Below are positions 7,407 to 17,897 of a DNA stretch of 64,000 nt, piece by piece (the first letter of the stretch is position 1; each line of letters opens with the position of its first letter). The notes beneath the pieces were generated by a model. The model saw nothing but the letters and a program-made list of their open reading frames with translations. It did no database searches and was not told the DNA's origin. A program made the translations under genes and the position numbers. Source of the DNA: Levilactobacillus acidifarinae DSM 19394 = JCM 15949 (lineage in GTDB: Bacteria > Bacillota > Bacilli > Lactobacillales > Lactobacillaceae); contig NZ_AZDV01000001.1 of NCBI RefSeq assembly GCF_001434835.1, positions 1-64,000 of the forward strand, in the 5' to 3' direction.

Positions 7407-8558
7407 TTGGCGAATACGGTCTTATATCCAGGAGATACCATTGGGGTGATTGGCAACAGTGCCAACGCCGCAATGTTGGTCACCACGGCCCGCAAGATGG
7501 GGTTGCGCGTGGGGGCATACGGCGCCGACGAAACCGGCGAAGCCTTACAACTAGCCGACTTCAAGGCAGTGGGGACCGCCAAAGATAAGGACAAGTTACA
7601 ACATTTTGCGGAAAGCTGTGCGGCGGTGGTCTACGATTCCGACCACGTCAGCACCGCCGTCGTGAAGTTTTTGTCCCAGTTCACCCGGATTCCGCAAGGT
7701 AGCGACCTGCTGGAAATGATGCAGGACCGCTTACTCGAACGGGCCTTCTTCGAACAATTAAACGTCAATATCGCGCCGTACGCCACGATCATTAGCCTTG
7801 ATGACGTGTACCAATCCGTCAACTCGATCGGTTACCCGTGTGTGCTTAAGCCGATTCAAAAGGAATGGTCCCGGGGCCGCGAGTTAGTGATTCGCACCCA
7901 AACGGACATCGCCAAGGCGGCCGGTCTACTGGACTGGGGGACCTACATTTTGGAATCCCAGATTGCCTACGACAAGGAGTACTCCTTGATCGTGGCTCGA
8001 GACGCGGCGGGTAACCAACAGTTGTTCCCGATTACCGAAGCACAATCCATCGACGACCGGGCGTTTAAGACCTGGGTCCCGGCTAACGTGGATCAAGCCG
8101 TTGCCGGGGAACTCCAACGCATCGCGGGCGAAGTCGGCAAGCACGTCAACTACGTGGGGGTCTACGAGGTCAGCTTCTACCTGACCAAGAGTGGCGCCAT
8201 CTATGTCAAGAAGATCACGCCGGCGCCGAGTGAAAACGGCTACGTCTTCGCCGTGGCCGCCACGGTCGACGAATTCGATCAACATCTGCGCGCCATCTGT
8301 GGCTTGCCATTAGCGACGCCTCAGATTTTGACGCCGGCCGTGACGGTGGCCTTCATGGTCAGCCAACAACCGGCCATGCGGACCCAGTGGCAGATCAAGC
8401 CTAATTGGCATTTCAACTTCTACCACCTGCGCAACCAGCGGCCCGACGACATCATGGGTCACATCGCCGTAACGGGCGATTCGGCCAAGACCATGTTAGA
8501 CCAACTTGATGATACTGGGATCTGGTCGGACGATGATGCGGACGATACCGCCGAATAA
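7407..8558 (+). CDS. PurK-like ATP-grasp protein (divergent paralogue)
   Basis: The 383-aa protein starts at TTG 7407, 7 nt after GGGAG. It has the PurK domain order: Rossmann-like preATP-grasp (residues 8-100), ATP-grasp core with YPCVLKPIQKEWSRGRELVI (~150-170) and ILESQIAYDKEYSLIVARD, and a C-terminal FDQHLRAICGLPL block. PurK makes N5-carboxyaminoimidazole ribonucleotide. Here the N-terminal GGGQLG loop is GNSANA, and the C-terminal NEIAPRPHNSGH motif is KKITPAPSENGY, losing Glu, Arg and His that contact substrate or metal. No pur genes are near. It is probably a paralogue with another acid substrate or no PurK activity. Confidence 0.7.
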   Translation: MANTVLYPGDTIGVIGNSANAAMLVTTARKMGLRVGAYGADETGEALQLADFKAVGTAKDKDKLQHFAESCAAVVYDSDHVSTAVVKFLSQFTRIPQGSDLLEMMQDRLLERAFFEQLNVNIAPYATIISLDDVYQSVNSIGYPCVLKPIQKEWSRGRELVIRTQTDIAKAAGLLDWGTYILESQIAYDKEYSLIVARDAAGNQQLFPITEAQSIDDRAFKTWVPANVDQAVAGELQRIAGEVGKHVNYVGVYEVSFYLTKSGAIYVKKITPAPSENGYVFAVAATVDEFDQHLRAICGLPLATPQILTPAVTVAFMVSQQPAMRTQWQIKPNWHFNFYHLRNQRPDDIMGHIAVTGDSAKTMLDQLDDTGIWSDDDADDTAE

Positions 8559-8572
8559 GTTGAATCTAAGTT

Positions 8573-8610
8573 AAAAGGTCTTTGAGCCAGTTGGTTCAAA
8601 GACCTCTTTT
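8573..8610 (+). terminator. Intrinsic terminator after the PurK-like gene
   Basis: AAAAGGTCTTTGA pairs with TTCAAAGACCTCTTTT over a GCCAGTTGG loop, 15 bp after the stop codon. Confidence 0.8.
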
Positions 8611-8751
8611 AGATGGAGAAACCAAGGGGCTGGTTAAGTTAGTAGCTTAAAGGGTTGTTCACCCATAAATCGTTTGGGAAGCTTTTCTCAGGGCTATCGG
8701 GTATGATTAACGTAACTTGAGACGCGCAACCGGCTAAGGGAGGCCCTGACG

Positions 8752-9021
8752 ATGGAACACATCACGGATACGGAGTTACAACGTAAGGTTTGTCACTATT
8801 TAAACGGGGTGACGGATCGTCGCAAGCCCCTCACGGTGACGGCCAAGAACGGCGACGAAGTGGTGATCATTTCCGAAGCGAATTACCGCAACTTGCGGGC
8901 CAACCAGCTAGTGTTAGGTGACCCGGCCCACCAAGCGTGGATTCAGGAATCCATGCGCCAAGTCCGCGAGTTGGACGCCCAACAGACGTCCTTGCCGCGG
9001 GCACTGGACGAAACGAAATAG
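8752..9021 (+). CDS. Phd/YefM-type antitoxin-like protein, without recognisable toxin
   Basis: This 89-aa protein has GGGAGG 11 nt before its ATG. The N-terminal half (TELQRKVCHYLNGVTDRRKP, LTVTAKNGDEVVIISEANYR) follows the Phd/YefM pattern in which a beta-hairpin and helices bind operator DNA, ending in NYRNL. The acidic, Gln-rich C-terminal third would wrap the toxin. The next gene is a GNAT acetyltransferase 65 bp away, not a Doc/YoeB/RelE-type toxin. It may be an orphan antitoxin left after toxin loss, or an unusual partner of the GNAT enzyme. Confidence 0.65.
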   Translation: MEHITDTELQRKVCHYLNGVTDRRKPLTVTAKNGDEVVIISEANYRNLRANQLVLGDPAHQAWIQESMRQVRELDAQQTSLPRALDETK

Positions 9022-9085
9022 CAGCATCGGTGGCTACCCCGGGGTGGGTGGTCATTTTTTGACTGAAGGAGGAACCCAATATAAT

Positions 9086-9529
9086 ATGACGATTCACGAA
9101 ATTCAAGAACGCCCCCAGTTATTAATCGACCAATTGGTAGCATTGTGGGAGGGTTCGGTGCGCGCGACGCACCTCTTTTTATCAACTGACGAGGTGACCC
9201 AGATCAAGGCCTACGTGCCCCAGGCGCTACGGCAAGTGCCCAAATTAGTGGTGCTGACCGATAACGACGGCGAACCGGTGGCCTTTATGGGCCTCACGCA
9301 ACATCACCTGGACATGTTGTTCATTGCCGCCGACCAACGGGGCCACGGGTTGGGCAAACAACTGCTGACCTACGGCATCCAGCAGTGCGGCGTCGACCGG
9401 TTAACGGTTAACGAACAGAATCCCGGCGCTTTAGGGTTTTATCAGCACATGGGCTTTCAGGTGACTGAACGTAGCGCCACGGATGAACAGGGTCAGCCGT
9501 ACCCGGTATTGACCATGCGGCTGGGGTGA
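9086..9529 (+). CDS. GNAT N-acetyltransferase
   Basis: The 147-aa protein starts at ATG 9086, preceded by AAGGAGG at 9066-9072. Residues 20-40 read SVRATHLFLSTDEV, typical of YjaB/YafP-like acetyltransferases; the acetyl-CoA loop is ADQRGHGLGKQLL (~residues 87-99); and NEQNPGALGFYQHMGF is the usual C-terminal substrate strand. It transfers acetyl from acetyl-CoA to an amine that cannot be named. The ATHxFL opening argues against it being a TacT-like toxin for the upstream antitoxin, although the adjacency leaves this possible. Confidence 0.85.
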   Translation: MTIHEIQERPQLLIDQLVALWEGSVRATHLFLSTDEVTQIKAYVPQALRQVPKLVVLTDNDGEPVAFMGLTQHHLDMLFIAADQRGHGLGKQLLTYGIQQCGVDRLTVNEQNPGALGFYQHMGFQVTERSATDEQGQPYPVLTMRLG

Positions 9530-9560
9530 AATTGAGTGATGAAAAATAGAAACGACTTAA

Positions 9561-9594
9561 AAAAGCGTTCAGTCATTTATCCTGAACGCTTTTT
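9561..9594. terminator. Bidirectional intrinsic terminator
   Basis: AAAAGCGTTCAG pairs with CTGAACGCTTTT. It lies between the GNAT gene and the convergent mazF remnant, with A and T runs on both sides. Confidence 0.8.
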
Positions 9595-9598
9595 GGGG

Positions 9599-9994
9599 CT
9601 AATCTAATAATAGCCCAAAGATACTCCGAACTGCTATTAGGGCTTTTTTACGCGAATTCCTATTAATTTCGCCAACAATCTTACCATGACGTGCCTGGTA
9701 GTCATATCCTAAAATGCCACTGAAAACGGCATAGCCATGAATAGACTGGTCCTCTATTCTCATAATTGTTGCGGCGGGCATTGTTTGAGCGATTTCAGAC
9801 GACGTAATGGGGAACCCAACGACCATGTGTGTGCTGCGATTATAGATTTCGTCACTAATGACTAGCATTGGTCGTCGACTATTGCCGCGGATGGCATCGT
9901 GGTCACCGGATTCTTGACCAGCGTGTGGTTCCGCATCGATTCAAATCAAGTCGCCCGGTTTAGGGATGGCCTTTTTCTCTAGCTTACCAGACAT
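9599..9994 (-). pseudogene. mazF: MazF/PemK-family endoribonuclease toxin with premature UGA
   Basis: The frame opens at ATG 9994, inside the end of the antitoxin gene, and reads MSGKLEKKAIPKPGDLI, then TGA at 9943-9941, then IDAEPHAGQESGDHD, RRPMLVISDEIYN and MVVGFPITSSE to a stop at 9599. MazF proteins have GDLIWID here, so the stop replaces the Trp codon (TGG to TGA). Reinitiation at ATG 9868 would give an 89-residue piece lacking the first strand and the RRP arginine used for RNA cleavage. MazF toxins cut single-stranded mRNA. The rest of the frame is undamaged, so inactivation is recent, or the stop is read through or is a sequencing error. Confidence 0.8.
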
Positions 9995-10184
9995 TTTCTT
10001 TACCTGTTAACTTGCCGTTATCGTGAATTCCCATGTCCTTCATCGCCTTTGAGAAATCAAAATCGGTGTCAAAGATGTTTTGCGGCTTGTCAGGATGATA
10101 GGCAATCGTCCCATCTGTAAGTAGTTCAATATGGTAAGCTTTGTCAGAAGGAACACCAAAGCTTACAGGGACTGTTAAAGTCAT
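9984..10184 (-). CDS. mazE: MazE-like antitoxin
   Basis: This 66-aa protein overlaps the toxin start by 11 nt, the usual antitoxin-toxin coupling. TLTVPVSFGVPSDKAYHIEL resembles an AbrB/MazE DNA-binding arm, and the acidic tail (NIFDTDFDFSKAMKDMGI) would block the toxin. No convincing ribosome binding site precedes ATG 10184, so the mRNA may be nearly leaderless or the start may be elsewhere. The Fic gene starts 28 bp away on the other strand, so their control regions overlap. Confidence 0.65.
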   Translation of the reverse strand: MTLTVPVSFGVPSDKAYHIELLTDGTIAYHPDKPQNIFDTDFDFSKAMKDMGIHDNGKLTGKENVW

Positions 10185-10212
10185 TAGGTGAGGTTAAGGG
10201 GGAAATGATCTT

Positions 10213-11007
10213 ATGGGTTTACAATCAAAGCTAGAGCAGACAATAGCACTAAGGGGCCGTTTAGCACAATTAAAACCGTTATCCCGGCCACAGGCCCATC
10301 AACTCGCCACTAACGTGCGTATCGAACACGTCTGGGCCTCTAACGCCCTGGAAGGGAATCGGCTGACACAACCACAGACGGCTTCAATCGTTCAAGCGGG
10401 AATAACGGTTGCGGGAGCGACCGTTAGGGATACGTTGGACGCCATAAATCTGAATACGGCCTACCTAGCTGTCATGAAGCCAACGGTTGTCCCTGCTTTA
10501 ACCATAACCACGATTCAGGAGATTAATCGGCTTATTTTGGGACCAGTGTATCAACTTCGACACCCCATGGTGGGATATCGGACGGTTCCGGCCTGGCCCT
10601 GTGGTTTAGAAACGCACCCGTATATGTTACCGCAAAGACTTGAACCGGCCATGGTGGAATTCGAGACCTGGTTAGATGGTAGTGTTGGAAAAATTTCACC
10701 CGTACTTTTAGCGGTACAGTTACATCGGCGGTTGGTGACAATCCATCCTTTCCTCGACGGTAACGGTCGGACTGCACGTTTATTGATGAATCTAATGTTG
10801 ACTCAGGCGGGTTATCCCAGCGTTAATCTACACCCCACCGTCCGGACAGCCTACCTGGAAAGACTGGAATTGGCGCGTTGCGGTAATGAAGAACCCTTCG
10901 AAGTTTTCATGGTAGAACACGCCTTACAAGCTCTCCGACAGCGGATTAAAACACTTGAACTTAATGAGCAGAATTATCGTGACGCTCAGCGGGAAACGAA
11001 TCTCTAA
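10213..11007 (+). CDS. Fic-domain protein (class II AMP-transferase type)
   Basis: The 264-aa protein starts at ATG 10213 after GGGGGA. It carries the catalytic motif HPFLDGNGRTAR (about residues 178-189) with the His, Asn and Arg needed to transfer AMP from ATP to a hydroxyl group. Upstream, SNALEGNRL (~residues 43-51) matches the inhibitory helix (S/T)xxxE(G/N), so activity is self-inhibited in cis (class II). The last 40 residues are charged and helical. Targets of such Fic proteins are mostly unknown. It sits divergently next to a mazE/mazF pair in a small defence/stress-type cluster. Confidence 0.85.
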   Translation: MGLQSKLEQTIALRGRLAQLKPLSRPQAHQLATNVRIEHVWASNALEGNRLTQPQTASIVQAGITVAGATVRDTLDAINLNTAYLAVMKPTVVPALTITTIQEINRLILGPVYQLRHPMVGYRTVPAWPCGLETHPYMLPQRLEPAMVEFETWLDGSVGKISPVLLAVQLHRRLVTIHPFLDGNGRTARLLMNLMLTQAGYPSVNLHPTVRTAYLERLELARCGNEEPFEVFMVEHALQALRQRIKTLELNEQNYRDAQRETNL

Positions 11008-11151
11008 GTGAGGGGTGCAGTCGATATTTAGCCCTGTCGGTTAGCTAAATTCTCCCGACAAATTTTCTCTTAAATTTCCCGGGAACTCGGCAGAACGTAT
11101 GTTTCTTTGGTATAATAGTCAGGACTAACTACAGAGAGGATTGTGTTCACG

Positions 11152-13404
11152 GTGGCAGGAGAAGAATTGTTAACGGGCATGAATGACAAACAAACGGAGG
11201 CCGTCCTGCAGACGGAGGGCCCCTTATTGGTATTGGCCGGCGCCGGGAGTGGGAAGACGCGGGTCTTGACCCACCGGGTGGCCTATCTGATCGAACACAA
11301 CCACGTGTTACCGTGGCACATCTTGGCGATCACCTTTACCAACAAGGCCGCCAAGGAAATGCGCGAACGGGTGATCAAGCTTTTGGGCCCCGACGGCAAC
11401 GACGTCTGGGTCTCGACGTTCCACGCCTTGTGTGTGCGGGTCTTGCGCCGCGATGCCGATAAATTAGGCTACACGCGCGCCTTCACCATCGCCGACACCG
11501 GCGAACAACGCACGCTGATCAAGCGGACCTTACAGGAACTCAACCTGGACGTGAAGAAGTACGACCCGCGTTCCGTTTTGAGCACCATTTCCAACGCGAA
11601 GAACGCCCTGCAGACGCCGGCCATGTTGGCGGCCGAAGCGGGTGACCCGTTCAAGCAAAAGGTGGCCGAAGTCTACGACCGCTACCAACGGGCGTTAAAG
11701 GCCAACCAGGCCATGGATTTTGATGACTTGATCATGTTGACGATTCAACTCTTTCAACAGAATCCCGACGTGCTGGGCTACTACCAGGACAAATTTCAAT
11801 ACATCCACGTCGACGAATACCAGGATACCAACGACGCGCAGTACATGCTGGTCAACATGCTGGCCAAAAAGCACGACAACCTGTGCGTGGTCGGGGATGG
11901 TGACCAGAGTATCTACGGCTGGCGGGGCGCCAACATGGAAAACATCCTGAACTTTGAACGGGATTATCCGGGCGCACACGTGACCTTACTGGAACAGAAC
12001 TACCGCTCGACCAAGACCATCCTGGAAGCGGCTAACGACGTGATTCAAAAGAACGTCAACCGGAAGAAAAAGGACCTCTGGACGGAAAATCCGGAGGGCG
12101 ATAAGATTTCGTATTACCGCGGGCAAAACGAAAACGACGAGGCCCATTACGTGGTGGCCAAGATTCAAGAAGAACGCGAACAACACCACCGCGGATACGG
12201 TGACTTCGCCGTGCTGTATCGGACCAACGCCCAATCCCGGGTGATTGAAGAAACGCTGGTCAAGGCCAACATTCCGTACACCATGGTCGGGGGCCACAAG
12301 TTCTACGACCGGAAGGAAATCCGTGACGTTTTGGCTTACCTGACGTTGATCGCCAACCCGGCCGATTCGATGAGCCTGGAACGGATCATCAACGAACCCA
12401 AGCGAGGTATCGGGGCCACCAGCTTAGAAAAACTGCGCGACTTCGCCGATTACAACGACTGGACGGAATTGGAAGCCACGCAAAACATTACGCTAGCCAC
12501 CAACATCAGTACCCGGACGCGCAACGCGATGGATAAGTTCGGCCACACGATTGCCACGGTGCAGGCCACGGCAGCCACGGCCAGCGTGTCCGACATCACC
12601 AACGATATTTTGGATAAGACCGGCTACCTGAAGCTCCTCAAGGACGCCAAGTCACTGGAAGCCGAGACCCGGGTGGAAAACATCGAAGAATTCCTGTCCG
12701 TGACCCAGAAGTTCGACACGGACTGGGATCAGGCCGATCACGACGAGAACGATAATCGGTTGGTCGAATTCTTGGCTGATTTAGCGCTGGTCTCGGCCCA
12801 AGACGACGTCGACGAAGAACCCGCCGAAGTGACGTTGATGACGCTCCACGCCGCCAAAGGGTTGGAATTTCCGGTCATCTTCTTAATGGGGCTCGAAGAG
12901 GGCATCTTCCCGTTATCGCGGGCCATGCTCGAAGAAGACGAACTGGAAGAAGAACGCCGGTTAGCTTACGTGGGCATCACGCGGGCGCAAAATAAACTGT
13001 ATCTGACCAACGCCTATTCGCGGATGCTCTACGGTCGGCGGCAGAATAATCCGGAATCCCGGTTCGTGACCGAAATCAATCCGGAACTCTTACACTTGGA
13101 CTACAGCGAAAGTAAGAGTGGCTTGACGCCTTCACGCCGCGACGTGCCGTTTGCCCGGCGAACGGCCAGTGCGGTTGCCAACCCGTACCACGGTAAGACC
13201 GGTCGGGTGTCGACTGACACGGGGACCGGAGCCGGTAAGGTTGCCTGGACCGTGGGCGACAAGGCCAGCCACAAGAAGTGGGGTGTGGGGACCGTAGTCA
13301 AGGTCAGCGGGACCGGCGAAGACGCCGAGCTCGACATTGCCTTTCCAGAACAGGGTGTTAAGCGGCTGTTGGCCGCCTTCGCCCCCATCAAACGTGTCGA
13401 TTAA
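11152..13404 (+). CDS. pcrA: ATP-dependent DNA helicase PcrA
   Basis: The UvrD/Rep-family 3'-5' helicase works in repair, rolling-circle replication and removal of transcription obstacles. GTG 11152 gives MAGEELLTGMNDKQTEAV, aligning with known starts; GTG 11143 is possible but only 2 nt from the ribosome binding site. Motifs are intact: Q motif NDKQ, Walker A AGAGSGKT, Ia ITFTNKAAKEM, DEYQD, GDGDQSIYGWRGA, QNYRST, VTLMTLHAAKGLEFPVIF and VGITRAQ. The 750-aa length is normal, and the C-terminal ~100 residues hold the RNA-polymerase-binding Tudor-like part (KWGVGTVVKVSG). It is the first gene of a conserved pcrA-ligA-camS-gatCAB order. Confidence 0.96.
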   Translation: MAGEELLTGMNDKQTEAVLQTEGPLLVLAGAGSGKTRVLTHRVAYLIEHNHVLPWHILAITFTNKAAKEMRERVIKLLGPDGNDVWVSTFHALCVRVLRRDADKLGYTRAFTIADTGEQRTLIKRTLQELNLDVKKYDPRSVLSTISNAKNALQTPAMLAAEAGDPFKQKVAEVYDRYQRALKANQAMDFDDLIMLTIQLFQQNPDVLGYYQDKFQYIHVDEYQDTNDAQYMLVNMLAKKHDNLCVVGDGDQSIYGWRGANMENILNFERDYPGAHVTLLEQNYRSTKTILEAANDVIQKNVNRKKKDLWTENPEGDKISYYRGQNENDEAHYVVAKIQEEREQHHRGYGDFAVLYRTNAQSRVIEETLVKANIPYTMVGGHKFYDRKEIRDVLAYLTLIANPADSMSLERIINEPKRGIGATSLEKLRDFADYNDWTELEATQNITLATNISTRTRNAMDKFGHTIATVQATAATASVSDITNDILDKTGYLKLLKDAKSLEAETRVENIEEFLSVTQKFDTDWDQADHDENDNRLVEFLADLALVSAQDDVDEEPAEVTLMTLHAAKGLEFPVIFLMGLEEGIFPLSRAMLEEDELEEERRLAYVGITRAQNKLYLTNAYSRMLYGRRQNNPESRFVTEINPELLHLDYSESKSGLTPSRRDVPFARRTASAVANPYHGKTGRVSTDTGTGAGKVAWTVGDKASHKKWGVGTVVKVSGTGEDAELDIAFPEQGVKRLLAAFAPIKRVD

Positions 13405-13418
13405 CCTTAAACGCAAAA

Positions 13419-13455
13419 GCGTCACGGCGGTCAACGACCGTGGTGGCGTTTTTTT
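13419..13455 (+). terminator. Intrinsic terminator after pcrA
   Basis: GCGTCACGG pairs with CCGTGGTGGC, followed by seven T residues, 15 bp after the stop. Confidence 0.7.
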
Positions 13456-13520
13456 CAGGGGTAGCGAGTAACATTTTTGAGCTATCTGGCGTAAAATTAA
13501 AGTGTTATTGAGTGGGGAAT

Positions 13521-13710
13521 CGCTCCATTTCGCCGAGCAAGATTAGCTATGGTGTGAAGGTTGGCGCTCCACGCCGTCGATTAGCGACTGGTAGTGGGCA
13601 CGATTCTGAAGCCTCGAAACCCTCGAGTCTCCAGAACTCGACCTGATGGTAAGCCAGCAAGAAACGCTGACTAACCATCATTTCACTACCAGTCACCATT
13701 CGACTCTGTT
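13521..13710 (+). repeat. Structured intergenic repeat, copy C plus a partial unit
   Basis: The outer stem GACTGGTAGTG (13586-13596) pairs perfectly with CACTACCAGTC (13684-13694). Between them are GGGCACG, TTCTGAAG/CTCCAGAA, CGACCT and GATGGTAAGCCAGC with GCTGACTAACCATC. The preceding 13529-13553 (CGCCGAGCAAGATTAGCTATGG) repeats the flank and first stem arm of copy D, so a truncated unit is fused to this one. The interval 13456-14061 has only these repeats and no gene. Confidence 0.75.
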
Positions 13711-13860
13711 ACGCTCACGCTAGTTGTTGCTGGTGACATATGGTTTGGTAATTCACCAATAGTCAAGGAATGACAGCCGGGGTTACTGGTAGCTTTTTTC
13801 ATCAGGGGTGGATAATACTCTTCATGCAATAGTGGAATTTACCGTCAGTAGTAGCGTAAC

Positions 13861-14001
13861 GGAGCCGACTGGATTGGCTATGGTGAAGTTGATGTTAGTC
13901 GACGTTTTTGGTCGGCTTACATCAAGGTCGATTTCTGGAGACACGCGGGTTATGCGTGGCTTCAGAATCGTGCCCACCATAGCTAATCTTGCTCGGCGGA
14001 G
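13861..14001 (-). repeat. Structured intergenic repeat, copy D (inverted)
   Basis: On the minus strand, AGCTATGGTG opens the element and pairs with CACCATAGC at the other end. GGGCACG, ATTCTGAAGCC, CGACCT and the stem TGATGTAAGCCGAC/GTCGACTAACATCA follow in the same order as the other copies. It is close to copy B, and TGATGT/ACATCA against TAATGT/ACATTA is a compensated base-pair change. It lies 60 bp upstream of ligA. Confidence 0.75.
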
Positions 14002-14037
14002 TGCAGCGACAAGTACAAACCTAATTTAAATTGATAA

Positions 14038-16116
<2,079 letters not shown>

Positions 16117-16134
16117 TCTTAGGAGGAAACAATC

Positions 16135-17280
16135 GTGAAACGGTTACGAACCTTTATCGCTTTAGCCGCCGTCCCCTTGATTTTGGCGGGTTGTGGTGAT
16201 TTGAGCAATTCGAGCATGTCGACTAATTCGGGCTCGAGTAAGTCGGGCAGCACCCAGTTAACGGGGCAATCGACCGACAGTGATTATGAAGGGGTCATTC
16301 AAAGTGGCCACTATCAGGTCAGCAAGTCGCGGGGCGTGACCAACACCCAAGACTCCGGGAACACCTACAACCTGAAGAGTTTTGAAAACGGGATGTTGAG
16401 CGTTTCCAAGAAGGTCTTCTCCACCAAGAAGTACGTCTTCCAGGAAGGCCAATACCTGAGTAGTACCACGGTGCAAAACTGGTTGGACCGTAAGTCGAAG
16501 TCCAACACGACGGGGTTAAACCCCACGGATAACGGCTCGAAGTCGGCAACGAAGCGGAATCCGATTTATATCCAGGCCTTAGAAGAACAGGACTACATGA
16601 CCCAGAAGAACAATAAGCTCTCCTTGGGTGGGGTGACCATCGGGATCGCGGTCAACTCCGTGGATTACTACAAGAAGACTCAGTACGGGGCGACCTACGA
16701 GACCAAGATCACCCAGGCGCAGGGCGAGGCCTACGCCAAGAGTGCGGCCAACACGGTTCTGAAACGGCTCCGGCAAAAGTCGGCGTTGAAGAACGTGCCG
16801 ATCGTGATCGCCGTTTACCGTCAGGCCTCGAACGATAGCCTGATTGGGGGGAACTTCCTGGTCTACTCGACCAACAAGGCGGGTAGTACCAGCGTTTCTA
16901 AGTGGACGCCGTTGAACGTGAAGAACTACACCTTCCCGCTGTCTAGCGGCCAGAGTAGCCCGAACAGTAACGATGCCAGCTCCTTCTCCAACTTCAAGAG
17001 TCAGGTGGAGAACTTCTTCCCGAACTTGAGTGGGGTCACGGCGCAAGCCCAGTACGACGGAAAGTCGTTGGCCGGGATGCACGTGAACATTACCACGCAA
17101 TTCTACAGTCAAACGGAAATTATCAATTTCACGCAGTATCTGCAGACCACGGCGCAAAAGTACCTGCCGTCCGGGGTGCCAATTGATATTACCGTGTCGT
17201 CGACGGATGGGATTCAAAGCTTCCTGTCGCGGGCGAAGAACGAAAAGAAGTTCACCAGTCACGTCTTTAACAGTTATTAA
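16135..17280 (+). CDS. camS: CamS family lipoprotein
   Basis: The 381-aa lipoprotein starts at GTG 16135 after AGGAGG. Residues 1-20 are a lipoprotein signal with the lipobox ILAGC (Cys ~20), so the protein is lipidated and held on the outer membrane face. A Ser-rich linker (to ~residue 45) precedes a globular CamS/YerH domain. In enterococci and staphylococci the processed signal peptide of this family acts as a plasmid sex pheromone; the protein role itself is unknown. The position between ligA and gatC is the conserved Firmicute arrangement. Confidence 0.9.
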   Translation: MKRLRTFIALAAVPLILAGCGDLSNSSMSTNSGSSKSGSTQLTGQSTDSDYEGVIQSGHYQVSKSRGVTNTQDSGNTYNLKSFENGMLSVSKKVFSTKKYVFQEGQYLSSTTVQNWLDRKSKSNTTGLNPTDNGSKSATKRNPIYIQALEEQDYMTQKNNKLSLGGVTIGIAVNSVDYYKKTQYGATYETKITQAQGEAYAKSAANTVLKRLRQKSALKNVPIVIAVYRQASNDSLIGGNFLVYSTNKAGSTSVSKWTPLNVKNYTFPLSSGQSSPNSNDASSFSNFKSQVENFFPNLSGVTAQAQYDGKSLAGMHVNITTQFYSQTEIINFTQYLQTTAQKYLPSGVPIDITVSSTDGIQSFLSRAKNEKKFTSHVFNSY

Positions 17281-17396
17281 ACCGAATATGAACGGTCGTC
17301 CGCTGGGGCGACCGTTTTTTGCTGGGGTGAGTTTTTTGGGACTTCCGGTCAAGTTAAAATGGGCTGGAAAGGGCGTGGACGTGGATAGTCATTTCA

Positions 17397-17536
17397 CTCC
17401 GCCGAGCAAGCGACTGATAGTGGGCACGTTTCTGAAGCCTCGAAGCCCGCGAGTCTCCAGAAATCGACCTGATGGTAAGCCAGCCTAGAACGCTGACTAA
17501 CCATCATTTCACTATCAGTCGCCAGTCGGCTCCGCT
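17397..17536 (+). repeat. Structured intergenic repeat, copy E
   Basis: GCGACTGATAGTG (17410-17422) pairs perfectly with CACTATCAGTCGC (17510-17522). Inside are GGGCACG, TTTCTG/CAGAAA, CGACCT and GATGGTAAGCCAGC/GCTGACTAACCATC. Compared with copy C, the outer stem has one G-C pair replaced by A-T on both arms, a compensatory change. It lies in the camS-gatC gap (17281-17897). Confidence 0.75.
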
Positions 17537-17692
17537 CCACACAAAACTGATGGTCGGGGGGAGTTGTTTTAATAGCGAGATTTGCAAGTGTTGTGGCCCG
17601 AATCATTACGTGTCAGAGTAATGTGACACCACATGAATTTGACGAAGTTCCCGTGGTCGTCCTCCTGGCTAAATATTTTTGATGAGTTCGTT

Positions 17693-17720
17693 TTGGTCGC
17701 CTGCGGTTCTATGGTAGAAT
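17693..17720 (+). promoter_or_regulatory. Promoter of the gatCAB operon
   Basis: TTGGTC and TAGAAT are separated by 16 bp. This predicts a transcript start near 17727 and a 170-nt leader before gatC. Confidence 0.6.
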
Positions 17721-17726
17721 AGCAAT

Positions 17727-17897
17727 GTGTGTTTACACGTCGGGCCCCGGCCCATTAGTAACCGGGGGACGACGGACAGACGGGTGGGTTTTACAAATTG
17801 CGAGAGATTTGGTTGTGGGGAGATAAGTCCCGCAACGGTGGCGGTCAACGCACCACAATCCACACGTCACGGATAAATTAGAAAGAGGGACAAATTG
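17727..17897 (+). promoter_or_regulatory. Structured leader RNA of gatCAB, unassigned
   Basis: Four consecutive hairpins are visible: GTGTGTTTACAC; CGT..CCCCGG with CCGGGG.ACG; GTTGTGGG with CCCGCAAC; and GGTGGCG with CGCACC. GTGTG near the 5' end can also pair with CACAC near the 3' end. No T-box sequence, U-tract or leader peptide with its own ribosome binding site was found. The role is unknown; it could stabilise the mRNA or sense a signal. Confidence 0.45.

Noticed and set aside
17725-17826. 33-codon frame starting at ATG 17725 in the gat leader
   Set aside because: The ATG coincides with the predicted transcript start, there is no ribosome site, and the frame runs through strong hairpins.
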